DNA of 64,000 bases from Blastomussa wellsi (taxonomy: Eukaryota; Cnidaria; Anthozoa; Scleractinia; Plerogyridae): positions 17,492,856 to 17,556,855 of the forward strand of contig OX393571.1 of NCBI GenBank assembly GCA_947652115.1, read 5' to 3'. The notes beneath the pieces were generated by a model. The model saw only the letters and a list, made by a program, of their open reading frames with translations. It searched no databases and was not told where the DNA came from. This document shows positions 1-12,711 of the stretch, in pieces. Position 1 is the first letter of the stretch, and each line of letters starts with the position of its first letter. The position numbers and the translations under genes are program-made.

Positions 1-208
1 ATGCTCACAGAACAAAGAGAGCCGCTACGATAACTGGTTGGATTAATTAAACTGAGTGCCACAAAAATTTGCTTCCGCTATTTGCAGCTGTTGCCTTCTG
101 CCTACATTTTGGGGGAGTATTATTTTAATGGTTTCGAATTGAAATAAGGTACTCTTTATGACAAACAGGAAACTTAAGCTTTGATTCTATCATCATCATC
201 ATCCATCA

Positions 209-243
<35 letters not shown>

Positions 244-443
244 ATTATCTTCATCATCATCATTATCACTGCGGTGAAAATTGCATCTAATGATTGCATG
301 ATACTTGGAGAAAAAGATCGCCTACTATATTCATTCTTGGGATTTTTTAGTGAAATGTTCGGTTTCACATGAAAGGATGCCAGGTAATTAAAAAATAATT
401 TCAAAATGATACCCTGTTATAACGTATATTCCCCGTTTTACAG
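1..443. other. Intron of gene A (5' part) with microsatellite
   Basis: No exon seen. Holds a CAT/CGT trinucleotide-hexanucleotide microsatellite at about 187-275. The short frames over it are repeat translation. Confidence 0.7.
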
Positions 444-3400
444 CATGTCCGATTTCCTGGACAAGGCATCGGAACTCCTGTTATTTAGCTGTAAGTAAAC
501 CAGCAACTTGGATACAAGCCAAAAAGAGATGCCTCAGTTATAACTCCCAAATGGTGACAATCGCAGACAATGAGGAAAACAACTTTGTTGCAGCATTGGC
601 TGATAACTTCTCCTGGATAGGAGCTCAATGGAATAATCACACCTCAGAGTACAGATGGGTTGATGGTTCAGAAATTAGATTTACAGACAAGTGGATAAAT
701 AAAGTAAAGAATTCGTGTGTGGGAATTTGTGAAAACTCCTCAAGCGATCGGATCTGCAGTTATTTTGGTGCATGGGGCCAAGATGAATGCTTTCATCTTA
801 AACCCTTTTTCTGTGAAAGGGACGGTAAGAGCATCAAACATTTTTTCCGGTAAAATTTGCACAAAAACAAGTAATGTTGCCAATAATTTAGATGGAGTAA
901 TGTAAATTTAGTGAGGATAAAATGGAGTGTGACATGTTTTGTTCTCCACGTATTTCCAGTCATGCAATGTTTTAAAAAAAATTAATTTGCAGAAAAATAT
1001 AAAGGTTGCTATTACGGAACTAAACTATCAATTCGACCTTATTTGTAGTACTTGTAGTAATAATTAAAATGCTATAGTCTAGATTTGACGAAGTTGGATT
1101 AAGCTTTAAGTATCTGAGTCAAGTTTGAGTAGAATTTTTTTGAGGGAGTTAATTTCGTTTAGTCAAAGTCTTGTGTCACCTAATCCGACAAAAATCAGTT
1201 TTTTAACACCAGGGAATCGCTACGCCAAGATTGTGCATTTTTAAATTCTCAATTTGTAATCAATCTCAATCCTCTTTAGTATCCTCTCGGTAGTATTTTT
1301 CTGCCTTAGGTCTCCTACGTTTAAAGGGTAACTTGGTTCATCGCAAAAATGACTCAAAATATCGTGGCGTAGATCCTTTAAAGTAGCTTGTCACTTCCTT
1401 TTCAGTTGCTCACGAAACTGACAATGAGACATGCAGCAACATGGCTATCGGGTTTGAATATAGAATATTAGGCGATTACCAAATCACAGCCACTTCATCA
1501 CTATACGGCAAAGTCCCGTGGGAAGCTCGATTAGCTGACGAGGAAGCCTGGTGTCCACAAACAAATTCCTCAGGGGAGTACTTGGAAGTTATGTTTGATT
1601 CTTTGCATAGAATCTGCGGGGTGGCCTTGCAGGGCCTCCATTCCATCGATGCTTATACGATGACGTATCGCATGCAGCTGTCCATTAACGGCTCAAAGTG
1701 GGAGTGGTACATAAGAGAAAGCAGTGAGGCTAGTACAAAAAGTCGACTTTTTTCTTTTAGATGTACCCTAACTAAAACGTGATTAATTGTTCTTGGGTGA
1801 GACACAACACTTTCAAAGTGCCTTTCTTCGCCCAGGTGTATAAATGGGTACCGGAGAATTTAATGCTGGGGGAAGAACCCTTCCACAGACTAGCTTCCCA
1901 TCGAGGGGGGAGTATAAATACTCCTGGTCACTTCACGAAACCGGGATAAACTCCGGCCTGATGGGCCACTTAACTTGTAACAGACTTTTTTTACCTTATT
2001 TTTTTACCTTGTGATTTTGCAATTCTGTAACGGTTAACACAGTGGCGGATCTTGGGAGGGGCCCGGCGCCCCCCCCCCCCCCCCCCTTATTGGTGACAAT
2101 TTTAAGGCCCGAGGGACCGGACAATTTTTCGGGCCCCCAACATTATGGTCATGCAAATAAAGCTGGTTGTTGTTGTTGTTGTTGTTGACAGTGCATTTTA
2201 AAGACAAAGTAAGGGAAAGGGAATTCAAAAGGGACCGGTGTAAGTGTGACAGGAGTGTTGGACAGGTTGTAAGTTTTCAGTTTACAGTTCGTTTCTTTTG
2301 TAGATTATACAAGGAAATAAAAATTCGTATGGGATAGCTAAGCAAGATTTTAAACCGTACGTAGCCAAGGCTCAGTATGTTCGCATCTGGCCAGATAACT
2401 TCTGTGTTCATCCCTGCTTACGAATTGAGATTTATGGAGAGCCTACAACACTAGAAGGTTGGTATTGTAAAATCAAATTATCACCGAAGGACGCCACGTA
2501 CATTGTCCCTATTGTACCATATGCTCATTCCTTCATGTCTTTCAGAAACGCTTTCTATGTCTGCGACACTGCTTGGCATCACAATAAGCAAACAAGACGA
2601 TCTGTTTTACTTTCTCGACTGTCCTCATCCGAGGGGAGCCGAGAAGCATTTACTAGCTGCGGCTTATACCTCTCCGATCATTTTAGCTGGCTACGGGAGG
2701 ATAGCCGTATGTCATGTAGCTTGTAAAATTCACAATTTTAATGCCGCGTCAGCAATGCTAACACAATTTTGCAACACACATGCCTCCACTCCTCGGGGTG
2801 CAAATGCCTCAAGACATAATAACATGAAATGTGGGTAAAGTTCAAAATCACGCTTTGTGGAAAACATAGTGATGGTGTCCGAAGGTGGGATTTGTTTAAC
2901 TTTGAGTTCCGAGCAGTTTGTTTGCCCATTGTCTCCTTTTTAATGAATTCTTTAACCCATTGGCGCCCGGGGATTTTTAGAACAAGCGCTCTTTTGGACA
3001 TTTCATTCTCAGTTGTGAGCTAAACCTGCTCCCAAATACTCAAAACTTTTTTGCAACATGAAAACATGCTTATCTTTCCACGAGCGTCGTGTTTTATGAC
3101 ATTTTTGCCCGGCCATGCGCTTTTCATTTTTCTCTTCTGCAGTTGATGGCCTTCTACTAACCTGTAAAGGGCTTGCCTTCAGTGGCTTCAGTCCAAAACT
3201 TCCATCCTAACCGGAAGTACTATATTTTTACTCAAATTTGTAATCGTTTCCATGTGTATTTAATACTCAATTAACTCTGTCACTCTGATCTTGGGCGTCT
3301 TTGAAAATATATTTTCCTCCTACAGAGATTGAGTATAAGTGATACCTTTTTGGTAAAAAGGTTACGACGTCAGAGGCGGAACAAAGGTCAATGTTCGTCA

Positions 3401-6400
3401 AGACCGGTTTTGGCCACACGGGAGCCAGTGTGTTAAAGGAAAATTATAGCAAATGCATGAATGATAATAAAGAAAATTTTGATGTTGATCTTAGAATTTA
3501 ATTTTTCTTAACAGGTCCACCAACTGTTCCACCAACAAATTTGTCAGTAGAGGTTTTGTCCATGAGAACAGTTATCCTAACATGGAATACCATGCCGGAC
3601 TACTCAACCGGGAGAACCGAAATACTAGGCTTTAAGTTATTTTATTATATAAAAGGAATGCCCATACAGGACGAGAAATTTAAAAAAATTTCATCAAAGC
3701 CGTTAAAGTCTGAGACAAAGCTAAAGAACCTGGAACTCAATTCTACCTATTGTCTATCACTGTTGGTTTACAATGATTTTGGAGATGGTCCGCGGAGCGA
3801 GTGTGTGGAGTTCAACACTCCATCAGGTATTCTTTTTAATATTAAAGAAAATTCATCTCTTACGAAAAGTTGACGTTCAATTGTTTGAAGTAATCATTTA
3901 AATACTGATTATTTTTATAGCAAAAACGTTGGAAAAGATTATTGCCGCCACTTTGGATTTTATGTCGTAATATGATTGCCAGTACTTTAAGGAGGCAGAA
4001 TATCTTAAAGTTTTTTGTGAAAGAATTGGGTAGCCATATGTTTGAGCTCTTACTGGGTTCGTTGTTTTGTGTTCTTGGTTAAAAGAAATTTACAGCACCT
4101 CCCCCGGTCACCCAAAAGTAAGCTATGGCTGACTGACATCTCATCTGTATGAAGTAGCAAACAGTAAGCTCCTAACCGCGTCAATTGGAGTTATACGCCT
4201 GCACCCATGGGCCATCTTCTTAAATTGATCTCTAGAATTAAAAGATACTTAATATTTTTTAGTTTTGTTGGGTTCGATAATTGACACCATTTACTTATCG
4301 TTTGTGTTTTCATTACAGCATGTTTACCTGAATGGACTGGCTATGGCGGGCATTGTTATCGCGCTTTTAGCACACAAAAATCGTGGATAGATGCTGAAGC
4401 CCATTGTCTTAACCTTAATTCCGATTTGGTGTCCATTGCCAGTAATTCTGAAAATGAACTCGTGAAATCTCTGATTGTGCATAGCAACAGTTGTGTGTGG
4501 ATTGGCTTACATTTTCCTAAAGATGCGGCTCTGATAAATGAACAACTCCAATGGAGCGATGACTCATCTCTAAACTTTACTAACTGGAATGTGGTCACGT
4601 CTACGCCTTCTTACCATGCAATGAGAAAGAGGCGCGCAGTGTTAGATAACAATGAGAATGTGTGCGTTTCTTTCGACAAAGGCAGTGCACTGTGGGTAAA
4701 TGAATCTTGTTGGAGTGAATGTTCCTTTGTCTGCAAGAGGAAAGGTAGGTGGAACTGACGTGCCAAGTTTCGGCAACAGTTCAACCTATTGCTGTCTCAT
4801 CACCACCAACTTAACTAATTATAAAACCAGGTGAAAAGAAACCTTTAGTTTAAATTTGATTTTGTCCAATCAGATAGGAGGGTCTTGATGGGTGGGAGGT
4901 CACTTTTACGGTTGACGGTTAAAAATAAGCCGTTTTGACGGTTGACGGTTAAATTTTAGGTCATTTGACGATTGACGGTTAAGTTTTTGGAATGTCGTTC
5001 ATAAAGCGAAATTAAAGCGCGAATTTGGCTGTAATTTTTCATAAAAGATTACAATTATTCCCATATTTTAATAATCCAGTTATAATCCTATAATTTGTGC
5101 GTCAAAAATTAGGTTTCAACTATGTGTCTAATTAGCGTAATTACGTCAAATTTGCTGCCATTGGACGTATTTGGTGATATATTGAAACGTTTATTCATAA
5201 ACAGCCGATCTTGAACCCATTTAAGACAATCGTTTAGTTATTTTAATTCAGGAAATCTGAGACATCTGACGGTTAACATTGGCCTCCTTATTTGAAGGTT
5301 GAAATATTGCGTTTTTGACGGTTGACAGTTAATATTTTGGCCATTTGACGATTGACGGTTAACTCCATTGAGACCGTCAGATAGCGCAAGGCAAAATGTA
5401 AAAGCCTCGTTAATACTGTGATGTAAACTAAATGAACAACATATTTTATTTCAGATTACAAGTGGCCACATCAAAGCTGTTCAGACAAGCCTCTGGGCAT
5501 GGAAAACAACGCCATACCAGATTCCGCTATCCAATCTGGGAGCAGCTCCCCTGCCACCGTACCCTCTGACGCACGCCTGGCAGCCGCAGGGGGATGGTGT
5601 GCGGATAGAGTTGTCGACATGTATCTTAAAGTTGATTTAATGTCTCCTCACTCTATTTGTGCAATTAGTACCCAGGGTATCGTTAACGCTGATGTTGTGG
5701 CGTATATTAAGACGTACACAGTAGAACTGGCGCTCAGAGATTTCCAGGGCGAATATTACAAGGAAAACGGAACTATACGGGTTTGTTACTTTACGATTCA
5801 TAAATGTAGTACTCCCCGCATCTCTTAGAGTTGGTGTTAGAACTAATCCTTTCAATTTTTATTTTCAGTTGAAAGTAATTAATGAATTGCTGTTGTTTTG
5901 CATTAACGCTCAGTGGTTAGTTTAAAAATCTCGCGCCAATCGTGAGCCACGCGTGCATGTTTTCCTGCGATCACTGGATTGTCTCCGTCCATTGTGATTG
6001 GACAAAGTGACCACTTTGGTTTTACGACACTCAATTGAAACTCGCTTTGTAGAGTACCACGAAAGAGTTGTTTTCAAGGGAAAAGCGAATAAACAGGATT
6101 CAGTCAATGTTTTAATGTTACCTCGATCGACCCTTACACAAGCGTACATCAATTTGAATCTTCCATGTCATTCAAAGTTGCCCACGTGGCAGGTCACATG
6201 CGTTAATTTTTTGATGACTGAACTTATTTCAGATATTTGAAGGTAACGACAATTCTTACTATGCGAAGAAGAACGCGTTACAGCCTGGTGTGGTAGCAGA
6301 ATTTATTCGACTGCGTCCTGACTTGTGGCTTGATAGACCTTGTTTGAGAATGGAGATTTATGGTGAACCGGAGCTAGCGAAAGGTTAATCTGCTATACCT

Positions 6401-9400
6401 GAATCGATAAATTTGTGTGTACAATTTATTTCATTATGACGTTTTCGGAGTCTAGGCATGCATGGCAAACTTGTAGTTTGTTCCTTGTGGAGTTTAGGGG
6501 AGGGCGGACATGCAGCGCGCGGAGTGCGGGAAGCGGGATTGCCAATGTGGCGGGAGACGGGAGAGATTGAGAAAAAGTTCCGAACATTGCGTGATATAAA
6601 GGACAGGAACACAACAAGAAAAGGAAGGAAACCGATAGAATAAAGTTCGGAAAATGGGAGCAACATCGACGTTCGACTATGCACAGCCTGTGATCATTCA
6701 GATCATTTGTGCACTGTCATAAGCAAACAGCCTAAAATGATACAGATATCATTGAATGTTCTTTTATTTGCAAAGTGTGCGGCCCATGTGCATGGGGGTG
6801 CGGAAATCACAGCTGTGTACCTTTTTCGGGTCACCTCGCAGCTCTTACAAGGTCTCACCTGATTGGGGACCACACTACAAAAAGAACAAACAACACAAAC
6901 AATGGACTCTACCCTAAAACAATAAGGCTGCAACACTATCCCTTCCACTGAAATTTAGAGGTTACAGGAGCTGCGAGGTTACCGCCTTTTTCATTCGCAA
7001 CTGAATGCAAAAAACGTCTTTGTCTGATCTTTGCGTGATGTTAACCTTCTTTTAAGAAAACTTAAAAAAAAAACACGTTGACAAAAGAATATTAAAAATA
7101 TTTGTGACATAAAGCAAAAACGAAATGGGCTATCAGCTCTCCGTTTTTAACAATCGCGATTTCTTTTACTCATAGTTCCCACTCACGCGCCTGAAAACGT
7201 CTTATTTTCAATCACTCCTCTTGGGCTAGAGGTCACGTGGGATCCTCTGCCTGTGTATTTTCATGGTTACTTTCTCACTGGATATAAGATGGAGCTGTGG
7301 AAAGCAGATGATACATTCATTGGCGCATACACCGTCGATGTTGATCCTGCGAGTGGTTTGATTCCTGGAATGAAAGAAGCACATGGCATTGCCTGTGTAA
7401 CGATTAATGGCTTTACAAAATACGGAGATGGTCCTTCTAGCGGCTGCGCCTTGGAAGAGGAAGGTACACGTACATGCATGCATCTTACATAGTTTTCAGA
7501 TTTAGTGACTTACTAGCATTAGATAGCCTTGTACTCTACCCTGATGAAACACTGTCTCTCGTGTTTGATATATTACTTCTCAAAGTCGTGCACTCGATCT
7601 GTAGGCAAGTCTATTAATTGGAACAGGCTTTAATCCCAGAAACTAGCTAGTAGTCTTTTGACCAATTTCTAATTCCATTCCTTTCAGATGAGTTAGCCCC
7701 ACCATCTAACGTAACAAAAATAGACTCAGGTCCGACCTCGCTCGTAATCCAGTGGAGTTCCTACGCCGGTAACGCAATTTTGTTAAGTTACCGTGTGTTG
7801 GTTCTACGGGATGGCGATCTTAAAAGGAACTTAACCGTTGCTCCAAACATAACATCGACTAAGATTGAAGATCTTGCCGTGTTGACCGAATACTGCGTTA
7901 AAATTGGTTTGATCGCTGCAGATGAGGCAAATGGAAATTTAAGCAACTGTTTCCTCTTTACCACTAAGGAATTTCATGGTAAGTTTCATATTTAGTAAAC
8001 AGGGAAGGAAGGAGGCAATTGCAGTTATTACTTGAGAGTAAAATCTTGAGAATTACTTGAGAGCACTGTATAATAACGATATTATATCGCTAAGCAACAC
8101 AACGAACATCACAGCTCAATTGCAACATGAACTGTATTCACAAAGGTTTCGGAGAGCTTGCGAGTGTTCTGATTGGGTAATAGGAATCGAAAATTCTTAG
8201 AGAATTTCAACGAAAATTGTTCTCTTGATTCCCTTGATTGATTGATTGATTGATTGTTTTGTTGATTCTCACTTATTCATTCGTTCTTTAGGTTGGAGCA
8301 TTTGGGGGCCTTGGCAAGAGTGCAGCAAGACTTGCGGTCCAGGTGTGATGAGCAGAAGAAGACACTGTTATGGGAATGCGTCTTCTTGTGAAGGAAGAAA
8401 CTCAGAGACGTCTGCCTGCAATGTGCAAAACTGCAAAGGTGGCATGTAGTCTCAATGTAGCTATGCCATTAAAAGCAAATATTTAGTCTAATGTTTCAAG
8501 TTTATGCTTCTATTCCATTTGTCTATTGCCGCCGAAGTCATGGTGATGTCAAACATAAATAAAGTCAGCAGGTCACAACTCGTAACTAAATTCAACATTA
8601 AAAAATTCAGTTGATGACTCTGAGACAATGGGTAGCAGTGCAAGAAATTTAATAGGCTCCTCAGTTAAATGGGCAATGTCAAGGGTATCCCTCAAGATCC
8701 TAAAGACGTTTTTACACTATGCCAATAAAAAGCTACAAATAGTGGTCCTGTATTGTTATATCATTCGGGTGAAACAAGATCGAATACAGCTGGGTGACCT
8801 TCCTCATTGACTGAAAATTACTGTGCATGATAAATAATAATAATATTCGAAATATTGTTTGCATTATTTAATGCTCCGCCTACCTTAACGACCATGATAC
8901 AAACAACAGCATTAGATAACTCTATCCGACTTGTTGTGATAGAACACAAAAATTTCAATACATTATTACAGCCAAAAATTTGATCATAGTAGCATTTACA
9001 GACATGTACATCTTTGTAATCACTTCTGTTAGAGATATTTTCCATATACCCATCTTTTATCAGAGTATAAAACAAAAAAGCGTTTTGTATTGTTTTCGCC
9101 AGCTTTACTCCTGGCTAGAGTTGGCAGAAAAAATTTAAACCAGAGGTGTTTGATTTCGAGAAGGAAGAAGAAGCGAAAAGGGTCGACAAGATTACTTTAT
9201 ACCATAAGTCTTAATTCGGTTTTAAAAACAATACAAGACTTATGGTATAAAGTAAACTTGTCGACTGGAGAGAATCGTATAATAATACCTTAATGACCTT
9301 GACATTTTCACTATTTCGTCTTACAGCCAACTACACACAGTCTTGTAATATGTTGACAATAAACACTAAAAATATGAAACTGGATACAGTTAATACTGGA

Positions 9401-12322
9401 TATGTGTGTGTGTGTGTTAAAAAATGACAAAATTTGCCCAAACACATTTTCCAGTTGCATTTCAATTATATAAAAGTATGTGTATTTAATAACGACCTCT
9501 TTTAGATTGCCAGGAAGCCCTCGGCATGGAAAACGGGGCAATCAGTGACAGTCAAATCAGTGCCTCTTCAGAACTGTTTGCCAAGAATAAGGCCATCTAC
9601 GGCCGACTTCACATGCAAGTTAGTGAAACCAATGAAGGGGCCTGGTCAGCTAGCACAAATGATGCCAATCAATGGCTGCAAATTGATCTTATTGGTCAGT
9701 ACAGGGTGACACGTGTAGCAACGCAAGGAAGACTTGATAACCTCCAGTGGGTGACCAAGTACAAATTACAGTATAGAGACGATGGAGCAAACTATGAAAA
9801 CTACAAAGAATATGGACAAAATTCAACCAAGGTAAAATATGCACATTCAAACACTCATAAATACACAGGCACGCTAATTTTATAATTATATTTTAATTTT
9901 AAAGAGTATGACGCACAGGAACTTAAAGTAGCATTCATCAAAGTTATAACAAAATTCTCGCATCTTATTGGTTATGAGCAGGCTTGTTTTGTGTGCTGAA
10001 AGAAATGTTTGAACGTCATTGCTGTGTTATTTAACAGTGCGCACTCCAAGTTATACGTGACCTGTATTGTAATTTAAAAACCGTTCATCTCCGAAATTTG
10101 TAGATTTTCCTATGAAAAATATAATTAACAATTATTCCACGAGAGCCCTCGACGCGCCAAGCGCCTCGTTGGCTATACACCTTATTCCAAGATGGCCGCT
10201 GATTTATGCACATACAAATTGGCCCTTGTTGCTTCGTTCAAGATAAAATATTCTTTTGATTTTTTTAGCTTAAAACCGAGACAAGAAGGGCTAAGTTAAA
10301 TACCAACAAAAGAATATTAAGATGGTAGCCATTTTGGTGTGTATAACCATCTCACATCCAACAAGCGCGAACCGCGAGTGGGATAATTCCTTTATTTAAA
10401 ACTTCCCCCAAAAGATCACAAATCTTTAAAATTTAAGCTTCTTTGCAATTCTGAGCTGACCATTTTGTAGATCACGGTATAGTTGCTCATATACCATAAT
10501 GGCTAATCCAATGAAAACTCTTGAAATATTGTATTATGAAATGATCCAGTTTAAATGATGCTTTATGATTATGTTTTTTTATATGACGGCTGGGTTACAT
10601 TTTTTTACCATACGCGCGGACTGGCAATACGCCTCGGTCGGGGACTAAATGATCTTTTGTGTTTTACCTGTCATGAGCAAATTGTTTAAATGAAATAACA
10701 GTTAATCCGTTTGGCTGCTAAAATTCACGAGTTACATGTAGACGTATATAAGAATCAAAATGATTCATCCGTCATTTCCCATCTTAATCATTTAGGAGTT
10801 TGCTGGAAACAAAGACAGGTTCACTGTTGTGACACATGACCTACGCCCGCCAATCACAGCACGTCATGTTCGTTTTGTACCAGTTGCTTGGTCTGGCCAC
10901 ATATCCATGAGGGTTGAGTTGTATGGTTGTCATGGTAAGGCAAGTTTTCTATTGTGAATAATTACTTTAGATGTCTACTTATAAAACACTTTTCTTTTTA
11001 CTAGTTTACACAAAAGAAAAACGCCAAAGAATCTGAATGCAATCTACTAACGATAGCGCTAGTACTATACTAAATTATCGATGCATTGTAAAACAGTTAA
11101 AGGCTCATGGATTCACGGAAGTTACAGGGTTTGGTAGATAATTTACCTTTTAATAAGGTTTTAACTGTCAAGACTCTGCAAGGTTCGCTCTCTTTGGCCG
11201 CAGTGAACATATAAAATCGAGATACTATCAAACAAAGATTGAGAGAACGGAAAGATCTTAAAGCTAGCCGTAATTAAAATGAGCGTGCTTGCTTGAAGGT
11301 GTGTCGACTGTTGAATTCAGACAAATTAATTTTCCCATTGCGTTTTGAAAGTTCCCTCCGATGCTCTGGAATGGCATTACACTGCGCCATATAACGTAGA
11401 AAGTTTTTTTCACATTTTGTGTTTCGATAAAAATCCTGGAAAAGGAAAGTTAGAATGTTGGTTAGTTGGTAAGGTATGGAGCGTAATGTAGAAGAAACTG
11501 CTGTCCCATAAATTAGAATATTAATATTGTCTCCATTTAAAGAGCACGAAAAAGCGCAGTATATGTCAGTGCTGAAATTCGAATGAAAAACGTTTTGAAA
11601 ACAAAAGCTATAGTGTATTCATAACTTTGTGTTGATTTTGCAGACAACAGGGTTGGAAGCAACGTTAGCGTTTGGTCATCATGGAGTGAGTGGAGTGCCT
11701 GCAGCAAGTCATGTGACCAAGGTGTACAATTTCGAAATAGAACATGCCTTTCTGATAATTGCAATGATGGTCAAGAAGAGAGAATTTGTAATTCTCGAAA
11801 TTGTCCAGGTAAACTTAACTTATAATATCTAGGTCTTTGTATGCGTTGCGGGCCTGTCTCAGGAACTTGCGGCAAAAGGCGAAATTAAACATACTCCCAT
11901 TTAACTCTGAACATGTCCCTTTCAGGTAATGTCTGGTCGCCATGGATTGAGTGGAGTCCCTGCAGCAAGTCATGCGGCCAAGGTGTACAGTTTCGGAATA
12001 GAATATGTATTTCTTTTAATTGCACTGATGGCCCAAGTCAGGAAGAGAGAGAGTGTAACCCTCGCAATTGTCCAGGCATGTGTAAACTCCACGCTCTTAA
12101 AAGTCTTACTATACTTTACTATACTACTACCCGAGTGCTTTTCAACACTCTAAACTACAAGAGAAATTTCGTATTTCCACCGTTGCTAATGACGGCCATG
12201 TAATATCCCCTACTCTCTGTACATGTTCCGCTCTGCGTCTGCGCTTCTTACACTGCATATAAGGGCCGGTCCGCCTTAAGGGAGATAGTTTTTTAACCCT
12301 TTACTGCCCAAGGGGTCTCCCT

Positions 12323-12369
<47 letters not shown>

Positions 12370-12436
12370 CACTCTTGGGCAGGAAAGGGTTAAGGGAGAT
12401 AGTTTTTTAACCCTTTACTGCCCAAGGGGTCTCCCT

Positions 12437-12483
<47 letters not shown>

Positions 12484-12550
12484 CACTCTTGGGCAGGAAA
12501 GGGTTAAGGGAGATAGTTTTTTAACCCTTTACTGCCCAAGGGGTCTCCCT

Positions 12551-12597
<47 letters not shown>

Positions 12598-12664
12598 CAC
12601 TCTTGGGCAGGAAAGGGTTAAGGGAGATAGTTTTTTAACCCTTTACTGCCCAAGGGGTCTCCCT

Positions 12665-12711
<47 letters not shown>

